Below are positions 9,109 through 18,421 of a stretch of DNA of 64,000 bases, in pieces. Each line of letters begins with the position of its first letter. Positions within the stretch are counted from its first letter, which is position 1. Under the pieces are notes generated by a model. That model worked only from the letters and a program-made list of their open reading frames with translations, was not told where the DNA came from and ran no database searches. Source of the stretch: Streptomyces formicae (GTDB lineage: Bacteria > Actinomycetota > Actinomycetes > Streptomycetales > Streptomycetaceae); contig NZ_CP071872.1 of assembly GCF_022647665.1 (NCBI RefSeq), positions 1,116,001-1,180,000 on the forward strand, in the 5' to 3' direction. Made by a program: the position numbers and the translations under genes.

Positions 9109-10319
9109 ACGGCTCCGCCCTCCAGCGCGCTCGTGGTCCGCGTGCGCTCCAAGTGGGCGCTCGCCGCCTGGAGTTCGGCGGTCAGCGACTCGACCGTCGC
9201 CGCCATCGACTCCGTCGCCTGCACCTTGTACGTGTCGATGGCGTCCAGCGTCCGGTAGATCTGCTGGAACGCCGTGCGCAGGGTCTCCGCGCCGACCGCC
9301 GGGTCGGCGGCGATGCGCTGGATCTCGCCGCTCTGGGTGGCGAGCATCTCCGCGTTGCCGCGGATGAGGTCCTCGGTCGTCGCCCGCAGGGTGTTGACCT
9401 GCTCGGTGACCTTGCGCTGGTTCTCCAGCGCGGACGACAGCATCACCGCGATCCGCAGCGCGGAGACCGTCGTGGTCGCGGCGCGGTCGACGCCCTTGAC
9501 GAGCTCGTCGTTGTTGCGGCGTACGACGTCCATCGCCAGGTAGCCCTGCGCGCACACGGCGAGCTGGGTGAGCAGGTCCTGGTGCTTCTGGCGAACGGGG
9601 AAGAGCACGTCCGCGCGCAGGGCGTCCGCCTGGGCCGGGTCGGCCGTCGCGGCGATGCGCTGTTCGACCGCGGCGTCCAGTGCGTCGGTGAGCACCGCGT
9701 ACTCCTGGAGCTTGCCCATGGTCTCCCACAGCCGTGAACGCTCGGTGTGCAGCGCCGCGTTGTCGCGGCGCAGCTCGTCCTGGCCGCCGCGCAGCGCGCC
9801 CACGATCCGGTTCAGCGTCGCCTGCGAGGAGGCGTACTTGGCGACGTGGTCACGGAACTTGTTGCCGCCGGGCAGCCGGGACAGGAGCTTGCGCGCGCCC
9901 TTGCCCGGGGTGTCCCGCGGGTCCAGGTCCTCCACGGTCCGGCGCAGCTCCACGAGCGAGGACGCGACGCGCGACTGGACGTCCCCGCCGCCGTCCGTGA
10001 GCGAGCGGACCGTGCGGTCGAGCATCCGGTTGGACTGCTGGGCGGCGCTGCGGATCTCGCTCGCGCCGAGGCCCGCGATCTCGCCGATGCGGCCGGCGAA
10101 CTCGGGGGAGCGGGCGTCGAGTCCGGCGAGCGAGCCGACGTACTCCTCGGCCCGCCGCTCCATCTCTCCGCGTACGGAATCGTCCAGCGGCACCAGCCCG
10201 GACGCCTGCTCGGCGCGGACCGGTGCGACCGGCTCCGGCGGTGTGAGGACCAGCAGGTCGTCGCCACCGCGGTTGCTGTTGCTGTTGCTCTGGCTGTTGC
10301 TGTTGCTGTACTCGGTCAC
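9105..10319 (-). CDS. telA: TelA / toxic anion resistance family protein
   Basis: 404 aa from a GTG at 10319. After a low-complexity Ser/Asn N-terminus (residues 5-16), the protein is almost wholly alpha-helical, with the TelA signature region (LLSRLPGGNKFRDHVAKY, ...LQEYAVLTDALDAAVEQ..., DVVRRNNDELVKGVDRAATTTVSALRIAVMLSSAL, and a QQIYRTLDAIDTYK tail). Family members are linked to tellurite and other stress resistance and often sit in ter-like or VWA-containing operons. It is the second gene of a four-gene operon, 20 bases after its upstream neighbour and 4-base overlapped with the next gene. Confidence 0.9.
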   Translation of the reverse strand: MTEYSNSNSQSNSNSNRGGDDLLVLTPPEPVAPVRAEQASGLVPLDDSVRGEMERRAEEYVGSLAGLDARSPEFAGRIGEIAGLGASEIRSAAQQSNRMLDRTVRSLTDGGGDVQSRVASSLVELRRTVEDLDPRDTPGKGARKLLSRLPGGNKFRDHVAKYASSQATLNRIVGALRGGQDELRRDNAALHTERSRLWETMGKLQEYAVLTDALDAAVEQRIAATADPAQADALRADVLFPVRQKHQDLLTQLAVCAQGYLAMDVVRRNNDELVKGVDRAATTTVSALRIAVMLSSALENQRKVTEQVNTLRATTEDLIRGNAEMLATQSGEIQRIAADPAVGAETLRTAFQQIYRTLDAIDTYKVQATESMAATVESLTAELQAASAHLERTRTTSALEGGAV

Positions 10320-10339
10320 CGGTGAACCCCCCCTGTGAG

Positions 10340-11482
10340 CTACGAACGGGCCCGCTGCGCCATCGTGTGCAGCACCTTGGAGGTGGGCACGGGCGCCTGG
10401 CGGACCCCGGTCAGCTGCTGGTTGAGATAGGCGGCGTGCGCCGCGGTGGCGGCGGTGAATTCGGCGGCGGCTCCCTGCGGCCGGAAGCCGTGGCGCACCG
10501 CGAGCTCCCGCAGCCGCTTGTCCGTGCCGAGCAGCTCGCCGAGCTCCCGGCCCGCCTCGCTGAGCGGTACGAGCGTGTGGTCGCTGGAGACGGTGGTGTC
10601 CGGGTAGAGCACCACCAGGTCCCCGACGTCCTGCTGCTGGAGGAGCAGCGAGGCGACCTGCGACTCGTAGACGAGCACCAGGGGATTGCCGACTCCGCTG
10701 ATGAAGTCCCGGAACGGCGCGTCGGAGCTGGTCTGCTGGGCGCCCTGCACCGATACGAGCTTCTTCAGCAGCGGCGCGGTGCGGGTGACGGCGGCGTCGT
10801 CCGCAGCGACCCGGCCGCCGTCGGCGACGTAGGAGGCCGCGGCCAGATAGAGCGCCCCGGAGCTGGAGGCGAGCGGGTCGGTACTGGTGATGAAGAGTGT
10901 GCCGCCCAGCTCGGGGTGGCCGGCCGAGCCCTTGAGCTGCTGCCAGGTACGGTCTGCCGCGACGGCATCCAGATACGGGCCCATGCGCAGGGTTCCGCTG
11001 GCCTTGCCGCCGCTCCCCGTGCCGCTGCCGCCGCTTCCGCCGGCGCTGCCGCCCAGTGTGGCGAGTCCGTTGCCGGCGAGCACCTGGGCGGCGCTGCGGT
11101 GGGCGACCACGACGAGCGGGGAGTAGAAGGGCCGCAGCGGCGCGCCCTGGGTCTTCGACTTCTTCCGCAGCTCGTCGGCGGGCGCCTTGGAGGCGGGGAA
11201 GGCGAAGTCCTCGTCGGTCAGGGGAAGTTGCTCCATGTCCCAGGAGCCGGACGTCTCCGTCTTCACGGTGAAGCCCTTGGCTGCCAGGGCCTTCACCACG
11301 TCGGGATCGGCGAAGAACTCCGCCTTCTCCGATCCGATCACTCCGCGCACGGTCTTCGTTGCCGTGCCCTGGTCCTGATTCCGGCCTGCCAGGAAGGCGT
11401 ACACGACGCCGCCCATCAGCAGCACCGCCAGGACGATTCCCACGATGCGTCTCACGTGGGGAGCGTGCTCGCGGAATCCCAC
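10340..11482 (-). CDS. Membrane-anchored solute-binding-like protein, first gene of telA operon
   Basis: 380 aa. One N-terminal membrane helix (about 11-32, RIVGIVLAVLLMGGVVYAFLAG) is followed by an exported domain with type-2 binding-protein features (VRGVIGSEKAEFFADPDVVKAL, YSPLVVVAHRSAAQVLA, GGTLFITSTDPLASSSGALYL). A Gly/Ser-rich linker (about 144-160) interrupts it. It resembles the N-terminal half of the VWA lipoprotein two genes downstream, so both may bind related ligands or partners. The operon promoter should lie in 11483-11641. Confidence 0.78.
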   Translation of the reverse strand: MGFREHAPHVRRIVGIVLAVLLMGGVVYAFLAGRNQDQGTATKTVRGVIGSEKAEFFADPDVVKALAAKGFTVKTETSGSWDMEQLPLTDEDFAFPASKAPADELRKKSKTQGAPLRPFYSPLVVVAHRSAAQVLAGNGLATLGGSAGGSGGSGTGSGGKASGTLRMGPYLDAVAADRTWQQLKGSAGHPELGGTLFITSTDPLASSSGALYLAAASYVADGGRVAADDAAVTRTAPLLKKLVSVQGAQQTSSDAPFRDFISGVGNPLVLVYESQVASLLLQQQDVGDLVVLYPDTTVSSDHTLVPLSEAGRELGELLGTDKRLRELAVRHGFRPQGAAAEFTAATAAHAAYLNQQLTGVRQAPVPTSKVLHTMAQRARS

Positions 11483-11641
11483 ATTCCAGGCGGAGTTGGA
11501 TGGACGAGAGGTGAAGTGGCGATCCCGGTATGCAACCGGAATCGGCCATTCAACGGCGGCCGGTCACCGGGGGCCCGGAGGTGCCGAGCGTCGGTCGGGC
11601 ACCCGCGGTCCGCGCGCCTCCGCGGCCCGCGGACCGGGGCG

Positions 11642-12028
11642 TCAGGAGGCGGCGGCCAGCTGCGCGTCGCGCAGGGCGGCGTTGTGCGCGTCCATCCGCT
11701 CGGCGGCCAGGATCGCGGCGGCGGTGTCGGCCCGGGATGCGGCGACGACGAGGGCGCGCCCGGCGAGCGCGAGGGCCCGCCGGTGCAGGGCGGCCGGGTC
11801 GCCGCCGGTCAGCCCGGCGTGCCGGACGGGCGGGGTGCCGCGCAGCCGGGCGACCTGCTCGGCGATGCGGTCGGCGGCGGCGTCGAGACCGAGCTCGTCG
11901 GTGACGGCGAGGAGGGCTCCGAGGTGACCGGCGAGCTGGATGTCCAGCTCCTCCTCGCGGGTGCGGTGGGGGAAGCCGGACGCGTCGGCCACCGAGTGGA
12001 CGGACTTCGAGCGGATCGGTTCGTACAT
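11642..12028 (-). CDS. Conserved hypothetical protein
   Basis: 128 aa. It is helical and Ala-rich with no signal peptide or membrane segment; the conserved-looking core is ELDIQLAGHLGALLAVTDELGLD. The ATG at 12028 follows a GAGG motif. It lies alone between the tel operon promoter region and a block of 22-base repeats. Function not recognised. Confidence 0.65.
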   Translation of the reverse strand: MYEPIRSKSVHSVADASGFPHRTREEELDIQLAGHLGALLAVTDELGLDAAADRIAEQVARLRGTPPVRHAGLTGGDPAALHRRALALAGRALVVAASRADTAAAILAAERMDAHNAALRDAQLAAAS

Positions 12029-12109
12029 GGTGGGGGCCTCCTCGCGCGGTCAGGAGACCATCCTACCTTGGATCCAGTCTAAAGTTGTGCCCGATCGGAA
12101 AACCGGACC

Positions 12110-12196
12110 GGACCCGTGTGGAGCCTGGCCCGGACCCGTGTGGGATCTGGCCCGGACCCACGTGGGACCCGGTCCGGACGTGTGTGACCTGGGCGG
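12110..12196. repeat. 22-base tandem repeat, four copies
   Basis: Units begin at 12110, 12132, 12154 and 12176. Each starts GGACC or GGACG and contains GTGTGG/CGTGGG; units 1-3 end in GGCCC or GGTCC. It fills the gap between the aminotransferase stop and the start region of the hypothetical gene at 12028. It could be a minisatellite or a multi-site operator for the gene at 12028. Confidence 0.7.
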
Positions 12197-12203
12197 ACAC
12201 GCC

Positions 12204-13415
12204 CTAGTGCTGGCTGTATCCGTCCAGGAAGTTCCCGATCCGCGTCACCGCGTCCGCGAGATCCTTCGTGTTCGGCAGCGTGACGATCCGGAAGTGATCG
12301 GGCTCGTGCCAGTTGAAGCCGGTCCCGTGGACCACCATGATCTTCTCGGACCGCAGCAGGTCGAGCACCAGCTGCCGGTCGTCCTTGATCTTGTAGACCG
12401 CCGGGTCGAGCCGCGGGAAGAGGTACAGCGCGCCCTTGGGCTTCACACAGCTCACGCCCGGGATCCGGGTGAGCAGGTCGTACGCCGTGTCCCGCTGCTC
12501 CAGCAGCCGCCCGCCCGGCAGCACCAGGTCCTCGATCGACTGCCGCCCCTGGAGCGCCGCGGCGACCGCGTGCTGGGCCGGCATGTTCGCGCACAGCCGC
12601 ATGTTCGCCAGGATCGTCAGGCCCTCGATGTACGAGGACGCGTGCGCCTTCGGGCCGCAGACCGCGAGCCAGCCGCTGCGGTAACCCGCGACCCGGTAGT
12701 TCTTGGACATCCCGTTGAAGGTCAGGACCATCAGATCGGGTGCGATCGAGGCGGTCGGGGTGTGCGTGGCGCCGTCGTAAAGGATCCTGTCGTAGATCTC
12801 GTCCGAGCAGACCACCAGCTGGTGGCGGCGGGCGATCTCGGTCAGCCCGCGCAGCATCTCGTCGTCGTAGACGGCGCCGGTCGGGTTGTTCGGGTTGATG
12901 ATCACGATCGCCTTGGTCCGATCGGTGATCCTGCGCTCGATGTCCGCGAGGTCCGGCATCCAGTCGGCCTGCTCGTCGCACCGGTAGTGCACGGCCGTGC
13001 CGCCCGCGAGCGCGACGGCGGCAGTCCACAGCGGATAGTCCGGCGCCGGCACGAGCACCTCGTCGCCGTCGTCGAGCAGCGCCTGCATCGACATCTGGAT
13101 CAGCTCGGACACGCCGTTGCCGAGGTAAATGTCCTCGACCGAGAGCGGAATGCCCTTGGTCTCGTAGTGGCTCATGATCGCGCGCCGCGCGCTGAGCAGG
13201 CCCTTCGCGTCACCGTATCCGTGCGCGTCACCCACGTTGCGCAGGATGTCCTCGAGGATCGCCGGCGGGCACTCGAACCCGAAGGCCGCGGGGTTGCCGG
13301 TGTTGAGCTTGAGGATGCGGTGGCCTGCGGCCTCCAGCCGCATCGCCTCCTCGAGCACCGGACCCCGGATCTCGTAACAGACGTTGGCGAGCTTCGTCGA
13401 CTGGATCACCTGCAT
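12204..13415 (-). CDS. alaA: PLP-dependent aminotransferase, AlaA-like (glutamate-pyruvate type)
   Basis: 403 aa, full length for fold-type I class I/II aminotransferases. The PLP lysine is K238 in NGMSKNYR, with the upstream NPNNPTG loop (174-180) and SDEIYD (204-209). The N-terminal sequence (IRGPVLEEAMRLEAAGHRILKLNTGNPAAFGF) is characteristic of the E. coli AlaA/YfbQ group, which makes alanine from pyruvate and glutamate. It appears monocistronic. Confidence 0.9.
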   Translation of the reverse strand: MQVIQSTKLANVCYEIRGPVLEEAMRLEAAGHRILKLNTGNPAAFGFECPPAILEDILRNVGDAHGYGDAKGLLSARRAIMSHYETKGIPLSVEDIYLGNGVSELIQMSMQALLDDGDEVLVPAPDYPLWTAAVALAGGTAVHYRCDEQADWMPDLADIERRITDRTKAIVIINPNNPTGAVYDDEMLRGLTEIARRHQLVVCSDEIYDRILYDGATHTPTASIAPDLMVLTFNGMSKNYRVAGYRSGWLAVCGPKAHASSYIEGLTILANMRLCANMPAQHAVAAALQGRQSIEDLVLPGGRLLEQRDTAYDLLTRIPGVSCVKPKGALYLFPRLDPAVYKIKDDRQLVLDLLRSEKIMVVHGTGFNWHEPDHFRIVTLPNTKDLADAVTRIGNFLDGYSQH

Positions 13416-13484
13416 GACGCGAGCTTACGGGTGCTCGGCGAAACCTGCTTCGTGTTTTCGGCCACGCCGGGGACCCCGGGCGGC

Positions 13485-13535
13485 GGCCGGTCAGTGGGCG
13501 AACCGGCCGGTCAGTGTGTGAACCGGCCGGTCAGG
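13485..13535. repeat. 20-base tandem repeat, 2.5 copies
   Basis: Units at 13485, 13505 and 13525 (GGCCGGTCAGTG..GAACC) lie between alaA and the gene remnant on the minus strand. The last partial unit contains the remnant's stop codon. Confidence 0.65.
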
Positions 13536-13830
13536 AGGTGGCGACGTAACAGGTGTACTCGCCGGTCACCGACGTCTCCGTCGTCTCACCGACCGAGACG
13601 TTCACCGAGGACGAGGTCCTTGGTCGTCTGCTCGCCCGGGAAGGTCCGTTCCACCGTCTCCTGGGCGAACACCCGGATGTCGTGCCGCTGAGCGCAGTCG
13701 ACGGGGCGTACGACCGCCACGGTGCCGAGCCCCGTGTCCGGGAGTGCTGCATGCCCGCCGGCTGCCCGTGCGGCCCAACCAGGCGTGCCGTGCGGCGTCG
13801 CAGCACGTACAAAACAGGCATGGGGGAAAC
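13531..13830 (-). pseudogene. Decayed gene remnant on minus strand
   Basis: Two adjacent minus-strand frames have strongly GC-biased third positions and protein-like sequence: TGLGTVAVVRPVDCAQRHD...FPGEQTTKDLV, then one frame over SVNVSVGETTETSVTGEYTCYVATS and a stop at 13531. Removing one C near 13618 joins them. Cys-containing PVDCAQRHDIRVFA resembles small exported proteins with paired cysteines, but no family can be named. The left boundary on the coding side (about 13830) is uncertain. Confidence 0.35.
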
Positions 13831-13879
13831 CACGCGCCGCAGCGCGCTCGTCGTCTTCCTGGAGCTGGAGCCGTAGACC

Positions 13880-15088
13880 ATGTCCGAAACCGGCGAAGCA
13901 ACCGTCTGCCCGTTCGACTTCAGTGAGGCCCTGGAGTTCGATCCCTCGCTCGCGATGCTCATGGCCCGCGAACCCGGCGTCTCCCGGATCCGGCTGCCGT
14001 ACGGCGACGGGGACGCCTGGCTGGTCACAGGGTTCGAAGGGGTGCGGCAGGTGACCACCGACCACCGGTTCAGCCGGGCGGGGATCATGGGGCGCGACTA
14101 TCCGCGGCTGACGCCGGAGCCGATCGTGTCACCGGAGTCGATCAACGTGATCGACCCGCCGCGCAGCACCCGCCTGCGCCGGCTGGCCTCGCAGGCGTTC
14201 ACCAAGCGGCATCTGGACGCGATGCGGCCCGCGATCGAGCGGCTGGTGGACACGCTGCTCGACACCATGGCGGAGCAGGGGCAGCCGGCCGACCTGGCGG
14301 CGCACCTGTCGAACCAACTGCCCCAGCACACCATCTGCGAACTGCTCGGCATCGCCCCGCAGGACCGGCCCCGGATGCAGGAGTACGCGCACCAGCTGCT
14401 CTCCACCAGCCCGGAGAGCCGGAAGGTCGCGGCGGCCGCGAAGGCGGAGCTGCGGGAGTACTTCGGCGGGCTCGTCGCCGAACGCCGCCGCGAGCCGGGC
14501 GAGGACCTGATCAGCGCCCTCGCCGCGGCCAGGGACGGCGAGGACGCCCTCGACGACCAGGAGCTGGCGGTCATGGCGCTGACGCTGATGCTCAGCGGCC
14601 ATGACACCGCCACTTGCCAGATCAGCAACATCGCCTACATCCTGCTGACCCGCCCCGAGCTGATGAAGCACCTCAGAAGCCGCCCGGAGACACTCACGCC
14701 CGTCCTGGAGGAGCTGCTGCGCTTCATCCCCTTCCGCAAGGGCGTCGGCATCCCCCGCGTCGCCCTGGAGGACGTGGAGATGGACGGGGTACGGATCCGG
14801 GCGGGCGACTTCGTCCACGTGTCCTACCTGACGGCGAACCGCGACCCCGAGCGCTACCCGGACCCTCACGCCATCGACCCCGACCGCCCGCCCCAGCCCC
14901 ACATGACCTTCGGCTGGGGCGGCCACCGCTGCATCGCCGCGCCGCTGGCCATGGCGGAACTGGAGGCGGCGATCGGCCGCCTCCTGGAACGCTTCCCGGA
15001 GCTGCGGCTCGCGGTGCCGCCGGAGGAGGTGGTCTGGGACACCGAGACGATCCGGCGCTTCCCGGTCGAACTGCCGGTCGCCTGGTAG
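13880..15088 (+). CDS. Cytochrome P450
   Basis: 402 aa, bacterial class. The I-helix oxygen motif is SGHDT (about 238-242), ExxR is ELLR, and the heme loop is FGWGGHRCIAAPLA with Cys351; the usual Gly two residues after Cys is Ala. The start at 13880 follows GGAGCTGGAG. No ferredoxin or reductase gene is adjacent, so electrons must come from elsewhere. It has no operon partner; the substrate is unknown. Confidence 0.92.
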   Translation: MSETGEATVCPFDFSEALEFDPSLAMLMAREPGVSRIRLPYGDGDAWLVTGFEGVRQVTTDHRFSRAGIMGRDYPRLTPEPIVSPESINVIDPPRSTRLRRLASQAFTKRHLDAMRPAIERLVDTLLDTMAEQGQPADLAAHLSNQLPQHTICELLGIAPQDRPRMQEYAHQLLSTSPESRKVAAAAKAELREYFGGLVAERRREPGEDLISALAAARDGEDALDDQELAVMALTLMLSGHDTATCQISNIAYILLTRPELMKHLRSRPETLTPVLEELLRFIPFRKGVGIPRVALEDVEMDGVRIRAGDFVHVSYLTANRDPERYPDPHAIDPDRPPQPHMTFGWGGHRCIAAPLAMAELEAAIGRLLERFPELRLAVPPEEVVWDTETIRRFPVELPVAW

Positions 15089-15125
15089 TACCGCCGGTTC
15101 CGCCGGTTCCGCCTTCCGGCTGCGG

Positions 15126-16640
15126 CTACCGCTGCCTGCCCTGGTCCGCGCCCAGGTTCGGCGGGTTCGGGATCCGGTTGCCGAAGTAGTCGCGGGTGAG
15201 GCCGTCGGCGATCGGGAGGCCCGCGCCGAGAGCCGGGGAGCCGGTGCGCAGGCGGACGTCGCGCGGTGTCGTCGGGGAGGCGGAGGCGAAGAGCGGGTCG
15301 GCGGTGAGGGCGGCAAGGTCGCGGGGCTGGGAGGTGCGCCAGTAGAGGTTGTTCTCGTAGACGCTCTGGGTGTCGGTGATCGGAGAGCCGGCCGAGGGGG
15401 CGCCGACGAAGATGTTGTTGCGGAAGGTGACGCCGGTCGGGCCGTTGCTGGAGACGAGCGCCGTGTCCGCGCGGTCGGTGACGATCGTGTTCGCGTAGAT
15501 CTGCGTGTCCGTGGTCGGGGCGCAGACGACCGAGACCACGCCGTAAGGGGCCATCGTGTTGCGGTCGTTGACGCTGATGTTGTGGCGGACGCGGTTGCCG
15601 TTCGTGGTCATTCCCGCGCCGTTGCAGACCAGCAGGAAGCCGCCTTCGTTGTCGTGGCTGTAGTTGTACTGGTAGACGTTGCGGTTGTTGCCGCCGTCGA
15701 TGTCGTACGCCATCGAGTCGAGGGTGCCGTGGCCGCCCGTCACCTCGTTGTACTGGTAGAGGACGTCGTCCGAGTTCCAGGCCCAGATACCGGCGTTGTA
15801 GCCGGCCGAGCGCATGTTGAAGCCGTTCACGTAGTTGTGCTCGACGAGCGCGCCCTTCGCCGTCTGGACGACGATGCCGTCGCCGCCGACGTCGTACACC
15901 TTGTTGCGCTGGATCCGCAGACCGGTGATCGCCTCCCAGCTGGTGCCGGGGCCGTTCGGGTGTTCGGGCCTGCGGCCCCAGGTGGAGGAGGTGCCGATGC
16001 CGGTGCGGTCGGTGCGGCGGACGGTCGAGTCCTCGATGCGGACGCCGTCGAAGCGGGTCGGGACGGCCGAGCCGGTGACGGAGAAGAGGATGCCGCCGCT
16101 GGGGTCGGGGTCCTTGAAGTCGGCGCCGTTGACGTCGTGGACGTCCACGCCGTCGACGACGTAGTGGACGCCGGTGCCGAAGTCCGTGAGGCGGACGAGG
16201 AGGCCCGCGCGGCGGTCGGTGGTGGTCGGGGCGCCGGTGTTGGAGATGTCGAGGTTGCGCAGCTCCCAGCCCTCGACGTTGAGCAGCAGCACGGCCGCGC
16301 GGGCGCCGCCGCCCTCGATACGGGGCTTGGCCCCCTTGCCGTACGCGTCGATCGAGATCGGCTCGGCCGCCGTGCCGGAGCCGGTGGGGGCGAGCACCCC
16401 GGTGCAGGTGCGGCCGCGGCGCAGCAGCAGCCGGTCGCCCGGCTCGTAGGCGCGCGACGCCCGGTCGAGGGTGCGCCACGCCGTGGCGCTGCTGGTGCCC
16501 GGGGCGGTGTCGCTGCCGCGCAGACAGTCCACGTGGTACGTGGTGCCGGCCGGCGCGTGCGCGGCGGCGGCGGTCGCGGGCAGGAGGCCGGTCAGGGTCG
16601 CGGCGAGCGCCACGAACGTACGCATCAGGGGAATCGCCAT
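15126..16640 (-). CDS. Secreted right-handed parallel beta-helix protein
   Basis: 504 aa (ATG 16640; 16625 also possible). A signal peptide ends near Ala-X-Ala at about residue 26. The body is a run of beta-helix coils with Asn/Asp ladders (RIQRNKVYDVGGDGIVV, LVEHNYVNGFNM, VYQYNYSHDNEGGFLLV, VTFRNNIFVGA). The ending LGAGLPIADGLTRDYFGNRIPNPPNLGADQ matches many polysaccharide-lyase/inverting glycosidase-like beta-helix proteins. No catalytic residues could be assigned, so an enzyme acting on plant or microbial polysaccharide is an inference. Confidence 0.85.
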   Translation of the reverse strand: MAIPLMRTFVALAATLTGLLPATAAAAHAPAGTTYHVDCLRGSDTAPGTSSATAWRTLDRASRAYEPGDRLLLRRGRTCTGVLAPTGSGTAAEPISIDAYGKGAKPRIEGGGARAAVLLLNVEGWELRNLDISNTGAPTTTDRRAGLLVRLTDFGTGVHYVVDGVDVHDVNGADFKDPDPSGGILFSVTGSAVPTRFDGVRIEDSTVRRTDRTGIGTSSTWGRRPEHPNGPGTSWEAITGLRIQRNKVYDVGGDGIVVQTAKGALVEHNYVNGFNMRSAGYNAGIWAWNSDDVLYQYNEVTGGHGTLDSMAYDIDGGNNRNVYQYNYSHDNEGGFLLVCNGAGMTTNGNRVRHNISVNDRNTMAPYGVVSVVCAPTTDTQIYANTIVTDRADTALVSSNGPTGVTFRNNIFVGAPSAGSPITDTQSVYENNLYWRTSQPRDLAALTADPLFASASPTTPRDVRLRTGSPALGAGLPIADGLTRDYFGNRIPNPPNLGADQGRQR

Positions 16641-16750
16641 GCGCCGGAAGCTATGGCCGGGACGGTGTTCCCGGCCATGGACGTACGTGCCTGGTGCTTG
16701 GACGCAAACGGTACGCTCGGCAACTCGACAATCCGTACGAAACGTCGACG

Positions 16751-16776
16751 CGCAGGCGCAGGCGCAGGCGCAGGCG
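16751..16776. repeat. Hexanucleotide tandem repeat
   Basis: About four copies of CGCAGG lie in the leader region of the mannosyltransferase gene, followed by imperfect copies to about 16796. Confidence 0.6.
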
Positions 16777-16825
16777 TCGGTGTAGGCGCAGGTGCAGGAT
16801 CGGGGTGGAGGTGAACCGCACGCTC

Positions 16826-18421
16826 ATGTGGCCGCGAAGCGCTGCCGGAACGCGCCGGCTGGGGGCGGTCGGTGCACGCCGGCTGGGGGCCCTCGGGTCG
16901 CTCGCCATCGCCGCCGGAGGCACGGCCGCCGGGGCGCTGCCCGCCCGTGAGCCCTGGGGCCTGTGGGTGCCGCGCGGATCCGTCACGACCGTCGCCGCCT
17001 CCGTCCTCGCGTACGCCGGGCTCACGCTGCTGGTCATGGCCTGGTGGGCGTACCGGGAGTCGGCCGCGGAACAGCGGGTCCGCGACACCGTGGTCACCCT
17101 CGGCTGGTGGGCCGCGCCGCTGCTGCTCGCGCCGCCCCTCCACAGCGCCGACGTCTACAGCTACCTCGCCCAGGGCGCGATGGTCCTCGACGGCCACGAC
17201 GTCTACGCGCACGGGCCGTCGGCCCTCGGCCCGGACTCGCTCGGCGCCGACGCCGCGGCGAGCGTCGGCGGGAACTGGACCGACACGCCCGCGCCGTACG
17301 GGCCGCTCTTCCTCGCCCTGGCCGAAGCCGTCGCCCGCACGACCGGCGGGGCCATCGTGCCCGGTGTGCTCGGGCTGCGGCTCCTGGCCGTCGGCGCGCT
17401 CGCACTGATCGTGTGGGCCGTGCGGCGTCTCGCGGTGGAGTGTGGTACGAGCGAGAGCAGCGCGGTGTGGCTGGCGGCGCTCAACCCCCTGCTGCTGATG
17501 CACGTCGTGGGCGGGGCGCACAACGACGGGCTGATGATCGGGCTCATGCTGACCGGCGTCTGCTGGGCGCTGCGCGGCCGCTGGACGCTGGGCAGCGCGG
17601 CCGTCGCGCTCGCGGCGACGGTCAAATCACCGGCCGCCGTGGCCCTGCTGTTCGTCGGCGTGATCGTCGTACGCCGCGGGGACGGGCCGGTGCTCCGACG
17701 GGTGGCGAAGGCGGTGCTCGGACCGGGCGCGGTCGCGGCGGCCGTCGCGGTCGCGGCCACCGTGCTCGGCGGCACCGGCTTCGGCTGGCTGCGCACCCAG
17801 GGCGTCGCCGCGGCGATACACACGCCGCTCTCCCTCACGAGCGATGTCGGCCTCGCCGCGGGGTACTTGGCCCGCCTGGTCGCGGGCACGGACCCCTTCG
17901 CGGTCAGGAGCGCGGCCCAGAGCCTCGGCCTCGCCGCCGCGCTCGCGGTGATCGCCGTGCTCGCGCTACGGGCGCTGCGCGGGCGGCTCGATCCCGTTCG
18001 TGCGCTGGGGCTTTCGCTACTCGGGCTGGTCGCGCTGTCGCCGATGGTGCAGCCGTGGTACCTGCTGTGGGGGACGGCGGTGGCGGCCGGGGCCACGGCG
18101 TGGGCCGACGGCACCGACCGGACCGAGCGCAGCGAGTGGACCGACCGGACCGACCGGACCGACCGGACCGACCGGACCGACCGGACCGACCGGACCGACG
18201 GGGTCGACCGGACGCACCGGGTCGGCCGGACCGTGCGGATCCTGATGGTCCTCTCGGTGGCGCTGGTGTACGAGACGCAGCCGTCGGGGCACACGCCTGC
18301 GTACGGCTTCGTGCTGGCGGGTGCGGCGGCGGTCGTGGCGACCGTGTCCGTGCGGCGGCTGGGGCGGCGGGCGGAGCCTGGCCCCGCCCTCGCCGCGGGG
18401 CCGACGGCGCGGGTGGGCTGA
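16826..18421 (+). CDS. Polyprenyl-phosphomannose-dependent mannosyltransferase, MptB/GT87-like integral membrane protein
   Basis: 531 aa from the ATG at 16826, with GGAGGTGA 11-14 bases upstream; GTG 16805 is an alternative. There are about 12 hydrophobic segments. The first luminal loop has the GT-C-type acidic motif ([26 protein letters not shown]) and PYGPLFL. Actinobacterial homologues elongate mannan or mannosylate lipids from polyprenyl-phosphate-mannose outside the membrane. Between the last membrane helices a loop carries six Thr-Asp-Arg repeats (from residue 439) encoded by a 9-base microsatellite. Confidence 0.85.
   Translation: MWPRSAAGTRRLGAVGARRLGALGSLAIAAGGTAAGALPAREPWGLWVPRGSVTTVAASVLAYAGLTLLVMAWWAYRESAAEQRVRDTVVTLGWWAAPLLLAPPLHSADVYSYLAQGAMVLDGHDVYAHGPSALGPDSLGADAAASVGGNWTDTPAPYGPLFLALAEAVARTTGGAIVPGVLGLRLLAVGALALIVWAVRRLAVECGTSESSAVWLAALNPLLLMHVVGGAHNDGLMIGLMLTGVCWALRGRWTLGSAAVALAATVKSPAAVALLFVGVIVVRRGDGPVLRRVAKAVLGPGAVAAAVAVAATVLGGTGFGWLRTQGVAAAIHTPLSLTSDVGLAAGYLARLVAGTDPFAVRSAAQSLGLAAALAVIAVLALRALRGRLDPVRALGLSLLGLVALSPMVQPWYLLWGTAVAAGATAWADGTDRTERSEWTDRTDRTDRTDRTDRTDRTDGVDRTHRVGRTVRILMVLSVALVYETQPSGHTPAYGFVLAGAAAVVATVSVRRLGRRAEPGPALAAGPTARVG
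18140..18202. repeat. 9-base microsatellite inside the mannosyltransferase gene
   Basis: Six perfect copies of ACCGACCGG plus one variant encode (Thr-Asp-Arg)6-Thr-Asp-Gly in a loop. Copy-number change keeps the frame, so length polymorphism between strains is expected. Confidence 0.85.

Noticed and set aside
12110..12196. Members of the Tad-regulon dyad family
   Set aside because: The repeats share GGACCC but lack the TGGG arm spacing and are followed by no matching -10 element.
13553..13876. Plus-strand 107-codon gene before the P450
   Set aside because: The minus strand there has the coding-like third-position bias; the plus-strand reading looks like a shadow.
16694..16825. Longer mannosyltransferase start with an Arg-rich N-terminus
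   Set aside because: The Arg run is the translation of the hexanucleotide repeat; a good ribosome site lies before 16826.
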